64,000 bases of DNA from contig NZ_CP064653.1 of assembly GCF_015711015.1 (NCBI RefSeq), positions 4,464,001-4,528,000 of the forward strand, given 5' to 3'. This DNA comes from Methylomonas sp. LL1. GTDB taxonomy: Bacteria; Pseudomonadota; Gammaproteobacteria; Methylococcales; Methylomonadaceae. Positions 55,099 to 63,961 of the stretch are shown one piece after another; the stretch's first letter is position 1; every line of letters begins with the position of its first letter. The position numbers were made by a program, and so were the translations under genes. The notes under the pieces were generated by a model, which was given only the letters and a program-made list of their open reading frames with translations, did no database searches and was not told the DNA's origin.

Positions 55099-57281
55099 AG
55101 ATTCCACAGCATTACAACGGCAAGCCGCTTGTTCATGCCTGGACATATTGCGCCACGGACGGCGCACCCTTCGGGGTTGTCGGGCGTTATCAGAACGGCA
55201 GCGACAAAAAAGAAATCGTGCCATTTTTCAAATGCAACGGCGCAAGCTGGGCGGCGGGTATCGAGTTAAATCCCCGTCCTTTGTTCGGTCTGGATAAGCT
55301 GGCGGCACAGCCTAAGGATAAGGCGGTTTTCATCGTTGAAGGTGAAAAAGCAGCGGCGGCCCTGCACAGTATAGGCGTTTGCGCTGTTTCATCACTGGGC
55401 GGCAGTCAAGCGGCCACAAAAACCGATTGGACACCGCTAAACGGTTACAAGCTGGCCTATCTGATGCCCGACAACGACGAACCCGGCGAACACTACGCGC
55501 GGGACGTTTACGCGGCGCTATCGGCCTTGGAATTGCCACCTGATGTTAAGCTGGCGCGGTTGTCTGGCTTGCCGGTTGGGGGGGATGTAGTGGACTGGTT
55601 ACAGAACCACGCGCCAGACTGGGACGGCCTGCAACCGTTCCCGACTACCGAACAAGCGTGGGCGCTGTCCGAGTTACGGACGGAACTGAAAAAAGCCGAG
55701 TCGATTCCGGCAGAATGGAATTTAGCCATTTTAGCGGGTTCGGCGGCTGGTGTTTTTGACTGGGAAAAACCCAACGAAATCGAAACCAAAACGCCAACCG
55801 TTCAAGCCTTGCCGCCGGAACTGATACCGGAATCTTTCCGGCCCTGGTTGGCTGATGTGTCCCACCGTATGCAGACACCCCCGGATTTTTCCACCGTGTC
55901 GGCTTTGGTCATTATCGGTTCAATCATTGGTGCAGGTTGCGCTATCAGGCCAAAACGCTTGGATGATTGGGAAGTGATACCGAACGTGTGGGGCGCTTGT
56001 ATCGGGCGGCCTTCGGTTGTCTTGAAATCCCCCAGTATGAGCGAAGCAACCAAACTACTTGACCGATTACAGGCCGATTATGGCGAACGCTACGAGCAGG
56101 AAAAGGCCGGGGCAGAGTTTGACGGCTTGGCAACCAAAGCCATGCTGGACGATGTGAAAAGCCAGTTATCCAGCAAAGCCAAGGGCAAAGGCAAAGACCG
56201 CGCGGTTAATCCCGATGACCTGCAAAAGCTCAAGTCCGATTATGTGGAGCTGACCCAAAACGCCACGCCAGAACCCACCCGGCGCTTATTCAAAACCAAC
56301 GAAACCAGCATACAAAGCATGACGGTTTTGCAAAGTCAGAACCCGCGCGGCATTCTGGTTTTTAGGGATGAATTGACCGCCTTGCTGGTGAAGTGGGATA
56401 GAGAAGATGGAGCCGACGAACGCGCCTATTTTCTGGAAGGCTGGAACGGTAACGGCTCTTATACGGATTGCAAGATAGGCCGGGGCATTACCGATGCCAA
56501 GCAAATCTGTATCAGCTTGCTAGGCGGCATACAGCCCGACAAGTTAAAGCGGTATCTGTACCAAGCCATGCAAGGGAACAATGATGGCCTGATGCAACGC
56601 CTACAGCTTGCCGTGTGGCCTGATGAGCCGGAACGCTGGCAACTGGTCGACACCGTACCGAACAAGGCAGACAAGCAACGGGCTTTTAACATCCTGCAAG
56701 CCCTGGCTGAAGTGGACTTTATCCAATATGGCGCGAAACAAGGCGAATTTGACGACCGGCCTTACTTTCGTTTCGATGATGCCGGGCAAGCTGTGTTCAA
56801 TGACTGGCTGACCGAGTTGCAAACCATCAAACTACAGCGAGAAGAAAACCCGCTGATGGTGGAACACTTCGGCAAGTTTCGTTCATTGATGCCTAGCCTT
56901 GCCTTGATATTCCATTGCATCGACATTGCCGACGGTAAAGCAAGCGGCAATGTATCGGCGGCAGCGGCACGGCTGGCGGTTGAATGGTGCAAATATCTTG
57001 AAAGCCACGCTAGGCGGATTTATGCCATGGCTGAGAGTCCAGAGCATGAAGCGGCGGTAAGTTTGGCCGACAAGATAAAAGCGGGATGCTTGCCTAGTCC
57101 TTTTACCTGCAAGACGGTCTATGACAAAGGCTGGCATGGTTTAAAGGATAAGCACGAAGTCGAAGCGGCCTGCAATATCCTGATTGATGAAAATTGGCTG
57201 ATTCTGGAACGCAAACCGGCAACCGGAAATCGTGGGCGGCCACCTTTGCCGGAATATCACATTAACCCGGTTTTTCAGTGA
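55092..57281 (+). CDS. Toprim/DUF3987 replication protein
   Basis: A 729-residue protein. An N-terminal Toprim-like domain (about 80-190) has VFIVEGEKAAAAL and LMPDNDEPGEHYA as the Glu and Asp motifs. A DUF3987 domain (about 245-700) follows, a family of primase/helicase-associated replication proteins in mobile elements. It should start replication of the excised element. The exact 23-bp repeat at 55721-55743 lies in its coding sequence. The stop codon is at the edge of the inverted repeat that may be the origin. Confidence 0.75.
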   Translation: MVEIPQHYNGKPLVHAWTYCATDGAPFGVVGRYQNGSDKKEIVPFFKCNGASWAAGIELNPRPLFGLDKLAAQPKDKAVFIVEGEKAAAALHSIGVCAVSSLGGSQAATKTDWTPLNGYKLAYLMPDNDEPGEHYARDVYAALSALELPPDVKLARLSGLPVGGDVVDWLQNHAPDWDGLQPFPTTEQAWALSELRTELKKAESIPAEWNLAILAGSAAGVFDWEKPNEIETKTPTVQALPPELIPESFRPWLADVSHRMQTPPDFSTVSALVIIGSIIGAGCAIRPKRLDDWEVIPNVWGACIGRPSVVLKSPSMSEATKLLDRLQADYGERYEQEKAGAEFDGLATKAMLDDVKSQLSSKAKGKGKDRAVNPDDLQKLKSDYVELTQNATPEPTRRLFKTNETSIQSMTVLQSQNPRGILVFRDELTALLVKWDREDGADERAYFLEGWNGNGSYTDCKIGRGITDAKQICISLLGGIQPDKLKRYLYQAMQGNNDGLMQRLQLAVWPDEPERWQLVDTVPNKADKQRAFNILQALAEVDFIQYGAKQGEFDDRPYFRFDDAGQAVFNDWLTELQTIKLQREENPLMVEHFGKFRSLMPSLALIFHCIDIADGKASGNVSAAAARLAVEWCKYLESHARRIYAMAESPEHEAAVSLADKIKAGCLPSPFTCKTVYDKGWHGLKDKHEVEAACNILIDENWLILERKPATGNRGRPPLPEYHINPVFQ
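55721..55743 (+). repeat. 23-bp repeat inside the replication gene
   Basis: TTTAGCCATTTTAGCGGG plus TTCGG is identical to 57322-57344. It encodes a normal part of the protein yet recurs in the candidate origin. Confidence 0.8.
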
Positions 57282-57355
57282 AAACGCGCCTACCCCGCAC
57301 CAGCTAAAACCGCTAAATTATTTTAGCCATTTTAGCGGGTTCGGGGTGTAGGCAT
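57281..57355 (+). repeat. Candidate origin: inverted repeat after the replication gene
   Basis: The 39-bp repeat (copy 2, 57281-57319) is followed by its imperfect reverse complement (57321-57355, TTTTAGCC...GGTGTAGGC), so the 75 bp can fold as a long hairpin. It contains the 23-bp repeat. Repeated motifs beside a primase gene resemble the cis-acting replication regions of satellites. It could instead be a terminator. Confidence 0.5.
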
Positions 57356-57396
57356 TTTCGAGTAAAAAAAATCTGAAACAAGCAGGAATTGAACAG

Positions 57397-57804
57397 ATGG
57401 CAAACACAAAATTTAAACCCGGCCAAAGCGGAAACCCGGCAGGCCGACCCAAGGACAAAACCCCGGCGACATTGCTTAGAAAGTCGATAGCCGATGATAT
57501 GCCGGAAATCGTTAAAACCCTGGTCGAATTGGCTAAAGGCGGCGATGTACAGGCCGCCAAAGTGTTGCTGGATAGGATATGCCCACCACTTAGGCCGCAA
57601 GCCTTGCCGGTCAATATTGAAGCCGGGGCAACCTTGCCGGAAACGGGCGGCAATGTCGTTAATGCCACGCTAAACGGCAGTATTGCCCCTGACATTGGTT
57701 CGATGCTGATTCGAGCCTTGGCCGAGCAGGGCAAATTGATTGAATTGCAGGAAATGGCCGACCGCTTGCAACGTCTTGAAAAGCTGTTGGAGTCCAGAGC
57801 ATGA
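57397..57804 (+). CDS. DUF5681-domain protein
   Basis: A 135-residue protein starting with the DUF5681 motif FKPGQSGNPAGRPK, common next to phage terminase genes and in integrative elements. Then comes a helical region (MPEIVKTLVELAKGGDVQAAKVLLDRICPP). It may be a small DNA-packaging or binding protein. The large terminase is absent here, so if it packages DNA it would use a helper's enzyme. SD not obvious. Confidence 0.7.
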   Translation: MANTKFKPGQSGNPAGRPKDKTPATLLRKSIADDMPEIVKTLVELAKGGDVQAAKVLLDRICPPLRPQALPVNIEAGATLPETGGNVVNATLNGSIAPDIGSMLIRALAEQGKLIELQEMADRLQRLEKLLESRA

Positions 57805-58283
57805 AGCCCGCCCAAGTAAATAAGCTATATTCCAAACTGACACCCCACGAACAAGCGGCGTTAGTCATTGAAGCAGCGGCAAGGCTTGACGAAAGAGAGG
57901 CCGATGCAATTATGGAGCAAGTCGAGCGAAAGCATTACATAGCCACCCATGCAGACTACACGCGGCGCATTCATGGCTTAACGGCTCTTATTGGGCAATA
58001 TGGCATCGAGTATTGGAAAAACCGGGCGCTGATGCTGATAGCTTGCGAACATGCCGAACAGGGTAGCCAACAAGCCGAAGATTCGGCCTTGAAATTCTTG
58101 GCTAAAACCTTGGCGCTTGAATCGGCAATTGTCGAGGTTTGCAACCGTCTTAAAGTCGATATTAAGGCAATCAAGATAATGGCGGGTTGTCCTGATAACG
58201 AAACCCAGGAGTTTTTGACCCCGGTTGATGAGGAACTGGTAAAGCAATATATCGAAAGTTATGCAGGTTTGTTTACTGGCTGA
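57801..58283 (+). CDS. Unknown helical protein of the element
   Basis: A 160-residue, mostly helical protein without membrane segments; its start overlaps the DUF5681 stop (ATGA). It has basic and acidic patches (RLDEREADAIMEQVERKHY) and no catalytic signature. A partner of the DUF5681 protein is plausible but unproven. A terminator follows at 58333. Confidence 0.6.
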   Translation: MKPAQVNKLYSKLTPHEQAALVIEAAARLDEREADAIMEQVERKHYIATHADYTRRIHGLTALIGQYGIEYWKNRALMLIACEHAEQGSQQAEDSALKFLAKTLALESAIVEVCNRLKVDIKAIKIMAGCPDNETQEFLTPVDEELVKQYIESYAGLFTG

Positions 58284-58332
58284 AATACGCCATACATGGC
58301 GCTTTTAGTCTGTGTGATATTGTAACAATCTT

Positions 58333-58354
58333 GCCGGGTAACACCGGCTTTTTT
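58333..58354 (+). terminator. Terminator of the element's main transcript
   Basis: GCCGG/CCGGC hairpin followed by six T, 50 bp after the helical protein gene. It separates the replication block from the cargo gene. Confidence 0.75.
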
Positions 58355-58454
58355 GTGGGCCGTTTGTTACTTATCTACGCCTCAATAATTTGACACTAAC
58401 AATTAAACTAATTAACAATCCTAATGTTTTCTACCATAAAAAAGGAATGTGGCA

Positions 58455-59006
58455 ATGACAAAGCTCTCACAAATCGCGAGTGCTGTTTATATATTTGTAA
58501 GTGTCGGGTTAATTGGTAGCGCAAAAGCGGAATCAGTAAACTTTGGAAGTTGGTTTGTTGATGTAAGCAAATCAGGGGGCTTTCTTTATGCTGCAACCGT
58601 TAACGACAGCGGAAATTTTTTTGGTCAGTATTGTTATCCTGGCAGTGGTTCTTGTATGTGGTTTTTGGGAATGAAAGTTTCCTGTAAAGAAGGGGAGCAA
58701 TATCCTGTATTGGTTAACTCTGATGTTGGTTCTAATCAACTTCAATTGTTATGCACAGGAAAATTAGACAATTCCCTCTACCGTTATGCGTTTACTGATT
58801 TCGACGCAGTAGATGAAGTTGTGAAAAAAGGGTTGCGTGTAGGCTTTGCGGCTCCTTTACAGTCCGACCAATTTACCGTAATTCGTTTTAACTTAGATGG
58901 TTCTAATCGAGCGGTAGCCGGAATGCGGGAAGTGGCAAGTCAAGTGATGCCATCAAATACAGTGCCAGCGAGTGGGAATAAAAGCACTCATGATGAAACC
59001 ATGTAA
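58455..59006 (+). CDS. Secreted cargo protein, unknown
   Basis: A 183-residue protein with a signal peptide (cleavage after SAKA, about residue 24) and cysteines that may form disulfides (QYCYPGSGSCMWF, KVSCKEG, LLCTGKL). AAAGGA precedes the ATG at 58455. It is downstream of a terminator and so has its own control, typical of a carried gene. No domain recognised. AT-rich compared with the host. Confidence 0.65.
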   Translation: MTKLSQIASAVYIFVSVGLIGSAKAESVNFGSWFVDVSKSGGFLYAATVNDSGNFFGQYCYPGSGSCMWFLGMKVSCKEGEQYPVLVNSDVGSNQLQLLCTGKLDNSLYRYAFTDFDAVDEVVKKGLRVGFAAPLQSDQFTVIRFNLDGSNRAVAGMREVASQVMPSNTVPASGNKSTHDETM

Positions 59007-59044
59007 ATCGACAATGTATGTCTGGAAGCGGAGTTTTTATTATT

Positions 59045-59071
59045 TGTCCCATGGGACACTAGCGGGACACT
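59045..59071 (+). promoter_or_regulatory. Candidate integrase arm sites, right end
   Basis: TGTCCC (59045-59050) is followed by two GGGACACT copies at 59053-59060 and 59064-59071, again 11 bp apart. This mirrors the left pairs. Confidence 0.5.
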
Positions 59072-59186
59072 TACAGATAAATAAAGGCAGTAAACAGCAA
59101 CAAGCGACAAACAACGAAACAGGCTAACAGATTGATTTAATTGTTATTGTTTGTTGTGTTGTTTTGTAAGTTATTGATTTCAAGGC

Positions 59187-59277
59187 ATTCATAACCCCGA
59201 GGTTCCAGGTTCGATCCCCGGTATCGCCACCATTTAATTCAAGGACTTAGGTTTTGCCTAAGTCCTTTTTTTATGCC
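59187..59277 (+). repeat. attR: 91-bp direct repeat (tRNA 3' fragment)
   Basis: Identical to 51512-51602, this copy holds only the tRNA 3' half plus the terminator. From here to 59604 (327 bp) the DNA is AT-rich and holds no gene that I recognise. Confidence 0.92.
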
Positions 59278-59604
59278 CGTGGTTTTTAACTGCAGCCGAT
59301 TTTTGCAGCGACTGATAAAGTGTTGTTAGTATAGTCGTGAAGGTGGCATGGCGCTAAAGCGCGTACTTAGCAACTTGTCAAAACATTGATTTCTCCCTGT
59401 CCTTTTGTTCAGTGTGTTTTGCATTGGTTTCGGTTTTTAATATTTCCAATATTGCAATTCGTAGACTTTTAATATTCTTTGCATTGCTAGTTTTTGAAGT
59501 TATGCTTCTTGCTGTCTAGGGAAAGGATTGATCCGTCGAAATTTGAAGAGCAAAAGGTATAGACTGGTTTAATCTTTGCGAGGCAGTGAAAAGAAGGGGG
59601 AATT

Positions 59605-60459
59605 ATGATCGGAAATAAACAATTAATTATTGGATTGCTGCTGACGGTTTTTGTTCGAGCCGCCTGGGCCGATCAAAAACCTGAGTCGCCAGAGGATGCT
59701 CGTAAAGTGGCCGCCACTTATGAACATGGGCGTAACGGCGTTAAACAAGATTATCAGCAGGCGTTTCAGTTGTATTGCCAGGCGGCATTAAAGGGCGATA
59801 TAGAGTCTTCTTATAATATTGGTTTTATGTACTTTAATGGGCGAGGCATGCCTCGCGATTTGGGCTTGGCAATGCGTTGGTTTAAACAAGCTGCCGAGGG
59901 CGGCGATAGCCATGCTCAAAAAATGCTGCTCAGATATGCTGATGTGGTACCTGTCGATGATGCCGCATGTAAACGGCCCGTGCTTGAGCCTGAGCTAAAA
60001 CTAGTTGCCGATCCTAATCCTAACAGGCAGGCCGTAGCGAACTGGGTGAGCCAAATAGCCCCGCGTTATGGGATTGACCCTGAGTTGGTGATGGCGGTTA
60101 TTCGAGCCGAATCGGCTTTTAATGTAAAGGCTGTGTCCAATAAAAACGCTCAGGGGTTGATGCAACTGATCCCGGAAACGGCTGAGCGATTTGGTGTGAC
60201 CGATAGCTGGGATCCGATTCAAAATATCAAAGGCGGTACCGCTTATTTACATTGGTTGCTTAGGCATTTTGAAGGCAAAGTGGATTTGGTGCTGGCCGCT
60301 TATAACGCCGGCGAAGGTGCCGTTGAGCGCTATCATGGCATTCCGCCCTATCGCGAGACTCAAGACTATGTTAAACAAATCCTTTCTTGGTACCCTAAGC
60401 CCAATCACCCCATTCCTTTAAAAGAGCCCGAGGAAGTGGCTATAAAGAAAAAAACTTAA
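59605..60459 (+). CDS. Lytic transglycosylase with Sel1 repeats
   Basis: A 284-residue exported protein: signal peptide (about 22 residues, RAAWA), Sel1/TPR-like repeats (about 30-115, AALKGDIESSYNIGFMYFNG) and an SLT lysozyme-like domain (about 140-265). The catalytic Glu is in AVIRAESAFN, followed by GLMQLIPETAERFG and AAYNAGEGAVERY. It should cut peptidoglycan in the periplasm. SD AAGGGGG precedes the ATG. Confidence 0.92.
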   Translation: MIGNKQLIIGLLLTVFVRAAWADQKPESPEDARKVAATYEHGRNGVKQDYQQAFQLYCQAALKGDIESSYNIGFMYFNGRGMPRDLGLAMRWFKQAAEGGDSHAQKMLLRYADVVPVDDAACKRPVLEPELKLVADPNPNRQAVANWVSQIAPRYGIDPELVMAVIRAESAFNVKAVSNKNAQGLMQLIPETAERFGVTDSWDPIQNIKGGTAYLHWLLRHFEGKVDLVLAAYNAGEGAVERYHGIPPYRETQDYVKQILSWYPKPNHPIPLKEPEEVAIKKKT

Positions 60460-60521
60460 AGCAGGCTGGTCTCGAGTTTGTCCGGGTGTCATGGTCTATC
60501 TGGAATTTCTTTTGTGTTGAT

Positions 60522-61895
60522 TTATTCCTGAGCAAGGTGATTTCGAATCATGTCTTGAATGCCATGTTTTTCGAGTAGGCTGTACAATGTCGGACGGGTG
60601 ATGCCCAATAATCTCGATGCTTCAGTGATGTTACAATCGGTAAAATGAAGCGCACGTTTAATTGCGGTGACTTCCGCCGCATCCCGAACGGCTTTCAGGT
60701 TGAGTGGCATTGAATTGTCAAGTTGATCGCTGATTTCCAAATCTTCTGTTGTAATTAGAGTATTGTCGGAGAGAATAACAGCACGCTTTAGTTTGTTTTC
60801 CAATTCTCTGATATTTCCGGGCCAAGCATAATTTTCAATCGCATGTGCGGCTTCACGGGAAAAACGCTTTTCTTTGCAATTATGTTCCTTGCAATAACGT
60901 TGCAACAGTGCGTTGCCGATAGCCAAGATGTCCCCCTCGCGATCGCGTAGCGGCGGAATTTCCAGGGTGATTTCACTAAGGCGATAATATAAGTCGCTCC
61001 TAAACAGATTTTGCGCTATCAAGTTTTGCAAGTTGCAATGTGTGGCACAAATAATACGCACGTCGACAGGGATTTCCTTACGCCCCCCCAGCCGCTCGAT
61101 GACGCGTTCTTGTATAAACCGTAATAATTTTGCTTGGAGAGCAAACGGCAGGTCGCCGATTTCGTCCAGGAAAAATGTTCCGCCCTGAGCATATTCGATT
61201 TTGCCCTTGGTTTGAACAACAGCTCCGGTAAAGGCTCCCTTTTCGTAACCGAATAATTCGCTTTCCAATAAGGTTTCCGGAATTGCCGCGCAGTTAACGG
61301 CAACAAAGGGTTGTTGGTTGCGTTGGCTTTGTCGATGGATGGTTTTGGCCAGCACTTCTTTACCGGTTCCGCTTTCGCCGAGTAACAGGACTGTCGAATG
61401 GGTTGGCGCAATGCGTTCAACCATGCGCATCACTGTCAGCATTTGCGGGCTCGTGGCAATCAATCCGGTTGAAAATGTCTGCTGCTGTTGAAGCGTGCGG
61501 TAATCCTGTTCTAGGGCTTCAAGATGAAACGCACGGCTAATAATTAAGTTTAGGGTGTCCGGATCGATAGGTTTTTGGTAAAAGTCGTATGCACCGAGCG
61601 CAACCGCTTCAATCGCATTGCTGCGATCATCATTGCCAGTCACGACTATGATTTTTGTATGGGGTGCTAATGCCAGAATTTCTTTAAGGGTAGCAATACC
61701 TTCGCTGGCGTTGGTCGGGTCGGGCGGGAGGCCGAGATCTAATGTTACTACGCTAGGCGTGAACCGTCTTAATGCGGCAATCGCTTCAGTTCGATTGCTT
61801 GCCAAGACGATATCGTATTGATCCAGACTCCATTTGAGTTGTTTTTGCAGACCCGGATCATCTTCGATGACTAATAGAGTGTTGGAGTGGCTCAT
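60522..61895 (-). CDS. prsR: PEP-CTERM-system sigma-54 response regulator
   Basis: A 457-residue NtrC-type regulator: receiver (about 1-120, phospho-site D53 in VVTLDLGLPP), AAA+ domain with [14 protein letters not shown] and FFLDEIGD, and a Fis HTH (about 410-450). PrsR proteins pair with PrsK and regulate exosortase-linked, PEP-CTERM exopolysaccharide loci through sigma-54. The start overlaps the PrsK stop by a base. No PEP-CTERM targets are in the window. Confidence 0.92.
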   Translation of the reverse strand: MSHSNTLLVIEDDPGLQKQLKWSLDQYDIVLASNRTEAIAALRRFTPSVVTLDLGLPPDPTNASEGIATLKEILALAPHTKIIVVTGNDDRSNAIEAVALGAYDFYQKPIDPDTLNLIISRAFHLEALEQDYRTLQQQQTFSTGLIATSPQMLTVMRMVERIAPTHSTVLLLGESGTGKEVLAKTIHRQSQRNQQPFVAVNCAAIPETLLESELFGYEKGAFTGAVVQTKGKIEYAQGGTFFLDEIGDLPFALQAKLLRFIQERVIERLGGRKEIPVDVRIICATHCNLQNLIAQNLFRSDLYYRLSEITLEIPPLRDREGDILAIGNALLQRYCKEHNCKEKRFSREAAHAIENYAWPGNIRELENKLKRAVILSDNTLITTEDLEISDQLDNSMPLNLKAVRDAAEVTAIKRALHFTDCNITEASRLLGITRPTLYSLLEKHGIQDMIRNHLAQE

Positions 61896-63961
61896 TATTG
61901 ATTGTGTGCTAAAGGTAGATGTAAAGTAAAAGAGGTGCCTTCTCCAGGCTGACTCTTAACATTCATTTTTCCGGCATTTTTCAGGATGTAGTCTCTAGCT
62001 TCATAGGCACCAATTCCCATTCCGGCATTTCCCTTGGTAGTATCGAACGGTTTAAATAATCTTTCCGCGATGAATTGTTGGTCCATGCCTACGCCGTTAT
62101 CCATGATGTCAATCACCGCATAATCTTGATCTGTACTCAAAACAAGTTTGACCCAGCCGCCCGGTTTTTGGGTGGCTTCCTGCGCGTTTTGTATCAGGTT
62201 GGTGATGATGCTATTTAATTTTGTCAGGTTTGCGCGGATTATGCAGTTTTCTAGGGTGGTTTCAAATTGTAGTGGCGGCGAGCCAATATGATGGCGTTTA
62301 ATTTTTAGAATAACATCGACCAAATTGATCTGGGAGTCGGAAGAGGGAGGGGCATTGCCCTGTCTTAATTGTTCCACAATATGTTGCATTTTGTGAAATA
62401 CGTTATTGAGTGTATCAATTGTGTCATCGAAGAAATCGGGATTGTGCTTGTGTTTGTCGGCGTTTTTGACAATTAAGGAAATTTGAGCCGTGATGTTTTT
62501 TAAATCATGCACCAGATAGGCGGAAAGGCGATGGTAGGCTTCAAATTGTCGGTTACTGGCTAGGGCTTCGCTGGCTTTATTGAGGGCAATGGCGTTAGCC
62601 AATTGCATGCCGACCGTTTTTAATAGATCGTGATCCTCCCAGTTAAGTTTTCTGGGCACTCTGGGTTGAGTCAGGACGGCAAAGGCTTCGAGGTGATTAA
62701 GGTGAAACAGTGGAACGATCAACCAGACTTGGCTGTCTTCATAACACCAGGGGGATAAGTCAATATCTTCATAGACTTCCGGCGCGTGTGCCAATTCGAA
62801 GAAATCGATAACCCATTGCTTGTTTGCCAAATATTCAGGTAGGTGTTTACCGTTTTTAAGATGGTCGAGTTCTTGAGGGGTCAGACGCAAATTTTGTTCC
62901 GCGGCTAAAACAAATTGGCCTTGTTCGTTTTTTAGCCAAAGTCCGCCACCGCTACTTTCCACTAGGCTCATCAGTGTGGTGATGATAAAATTTTTTAACT
63001 CTTCCAGTGATTCGAGTTTGGCTAATGCTTTGCTGATTTTTAGCCACTCTTCGCGATAATCATAACTGTAATGAAAAAAATGTTTGCCAAAATAGACTTT
63101 GGCTAATGCTCTAATTTTGCCGGATGTAAATGATACAGCCAGCAACAGGATGGCGAGAAAAATAAATACCGTTTGAACGGTTTCGCCCCATTCCGCATTT
63201 GCATGCTTCAAGTAGTACCCTGCCGCGGACATCAGAATCAAATAAACGCCACAACCAAATAATATAGTGGTGTAAAAAACTGTTTTACGTGGACTTGTTT
63301 GTTCCAAGTTTTGATTGACGTCATCTAGGCGGGGAAGAGCGATTGCCAGAAATGGCACCAATAATGCGTTGATGATGCCGCGTGATTGCCATGATGCAAT
63401 ATCTAAGTGTTTGTAAAGCAGGGATTTGCTGTAGGTAAACAGGTCCGCTACAAAAAGCGCGGCAAGCCCCAAGCAGATGAACTTCAAATTCCAACGCTGG
63501 TTCAATGGGGTATTTCGATATAACTGTTCGATAAGGATCAGTCCCAGAACAGCTGATACCACGTGAGCAAAAAAACGTGGATCGGCCTGTATCCATGGGT
63601 GAATAAAGTCCAGAAAATTGGGAAAAGCCTCTATACTTGCTGCAAATGACACAAATAGGCCTATCGGGAGCGCAAGTCTGGAGCGGATGTACTGATAATC
63701 GTTGCCGTATTTTTGTCTCGACAATAAAGCCGCGAGCAGGAAAAACCAGGAAACGTTCCGCAATGTCTCAAAAATCAGTGTGTCCGCCAGAAAAAACTGA
63801 CTATCCTGGGTGGTGCGGACGATGGCACCGCTCCAGAATGCGGAAAGCAATGCCGATAGGATAAATAACCAGTAGCGTTTTTTTCTGATGATGGCAAACA
63901 GGAAGAGTGACGTGTAGGCTATAGTACTGGTCAGATAACTGAGAAAAATAAAACTTTCCAT
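61895..63961 (-). CDS. prsK: PEP-CTERM-system histidine kinase
   Basis: A 688-residue membrane-bound kinase. About eight to ten N-terminal helices (residues 5-300) are followed by a GAF domain (about 320-460) and the kinase core. The core has H-box AYLVHDLKNITAQ near 488, N-box NLIQNAQEA and ATP loops DIMDNGVGMD and GMGIGAYEARDYI. This layout is typical of PrsK of XrtA/PEP-CTERM systems, which phosphorylates PrsR. The input signal is not known. Confidence 0.92.
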   Translation of the reverse strand: MESFIFLSYLTSTIAYTSLFLFAIIRKKRYWLFILSALLSAFWSGAIVRTTQDSQFFLADTLIFETLRNVSWFFLLAALLSRQKYGNDYQYIRSRLALPIGLFVSFAASIEAFPNFLDFIHPWIQADPRFFAHVVSAVLGLILIEQLYRNTPLNQRWNLKFICLGLAALFVADLFTYSKSLLYKHLDIASWQSRGIINALLVPFLAIALPRLDDVNQNLEQTSPRKTVFYTTILFGCGVYLILMSAAGYYLKHANAEWGETVQTVFIFLAILLLAVSFTSGKIRALAKVYFGKHFFHYSYDYREEWLKISKALAKLESLEELKNFIITTLMSLVESSGGGLWLKNEQGQFVLAAEQNLRLTPQELDHLKNGKHLPEYLANKQWVIDFFELAHAPEVYEDIDLSPWCYEDSQVWLIVPLFHLNHLEAFAVLTQPRVPRKLNWEDHDLLKTVGMQLANAIALNKASEALASNRQFEAYHRLSAYLVHDLKNITAQISLIVKNADKHKHNPDFFDDTIDTLNNVFHKMQHIVEQLRQGNAPPSSDSQINLVDVILKIKRHHIGSPPLQFETTLENCIIRANLTKLNSIITNLIQNAQEATQKPGGWVKLVLSTDQDYAVIDIMDNGVGMDQQFIAERLFKPFDTTKGNAGMGIGAYEARDYILKNAGKMNVKSQPGEGTSFTLHLPLAHNQ

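Larger units (their letters stand above)
51512..59277 (+). mobile_element. 7.7-kb integrative element in tRNA-Met
   Basis: The region between two 91-bp direct repeats carries a tyrosine integrase next to the tRNA, excisionase-like and HTH proteins, a CHC2 zinc-finger primase fragment, a Toprim/DUF3987 replication protein, a DUF5681 protein, unknown ORFs and a secreted cargo protein. It has no capsid, portal or large terminase. Size and gene content are like those of phage satellites or small integrative mobilisable elements. All genes point the same way, away from the tRNA. Confidence 0.85.

Noticed and set aside
51480..59277. Complete prophage
   Set aside because: No capsid, tail, portal, lysis or large terminase gene can be seen; only integration and replication functions.
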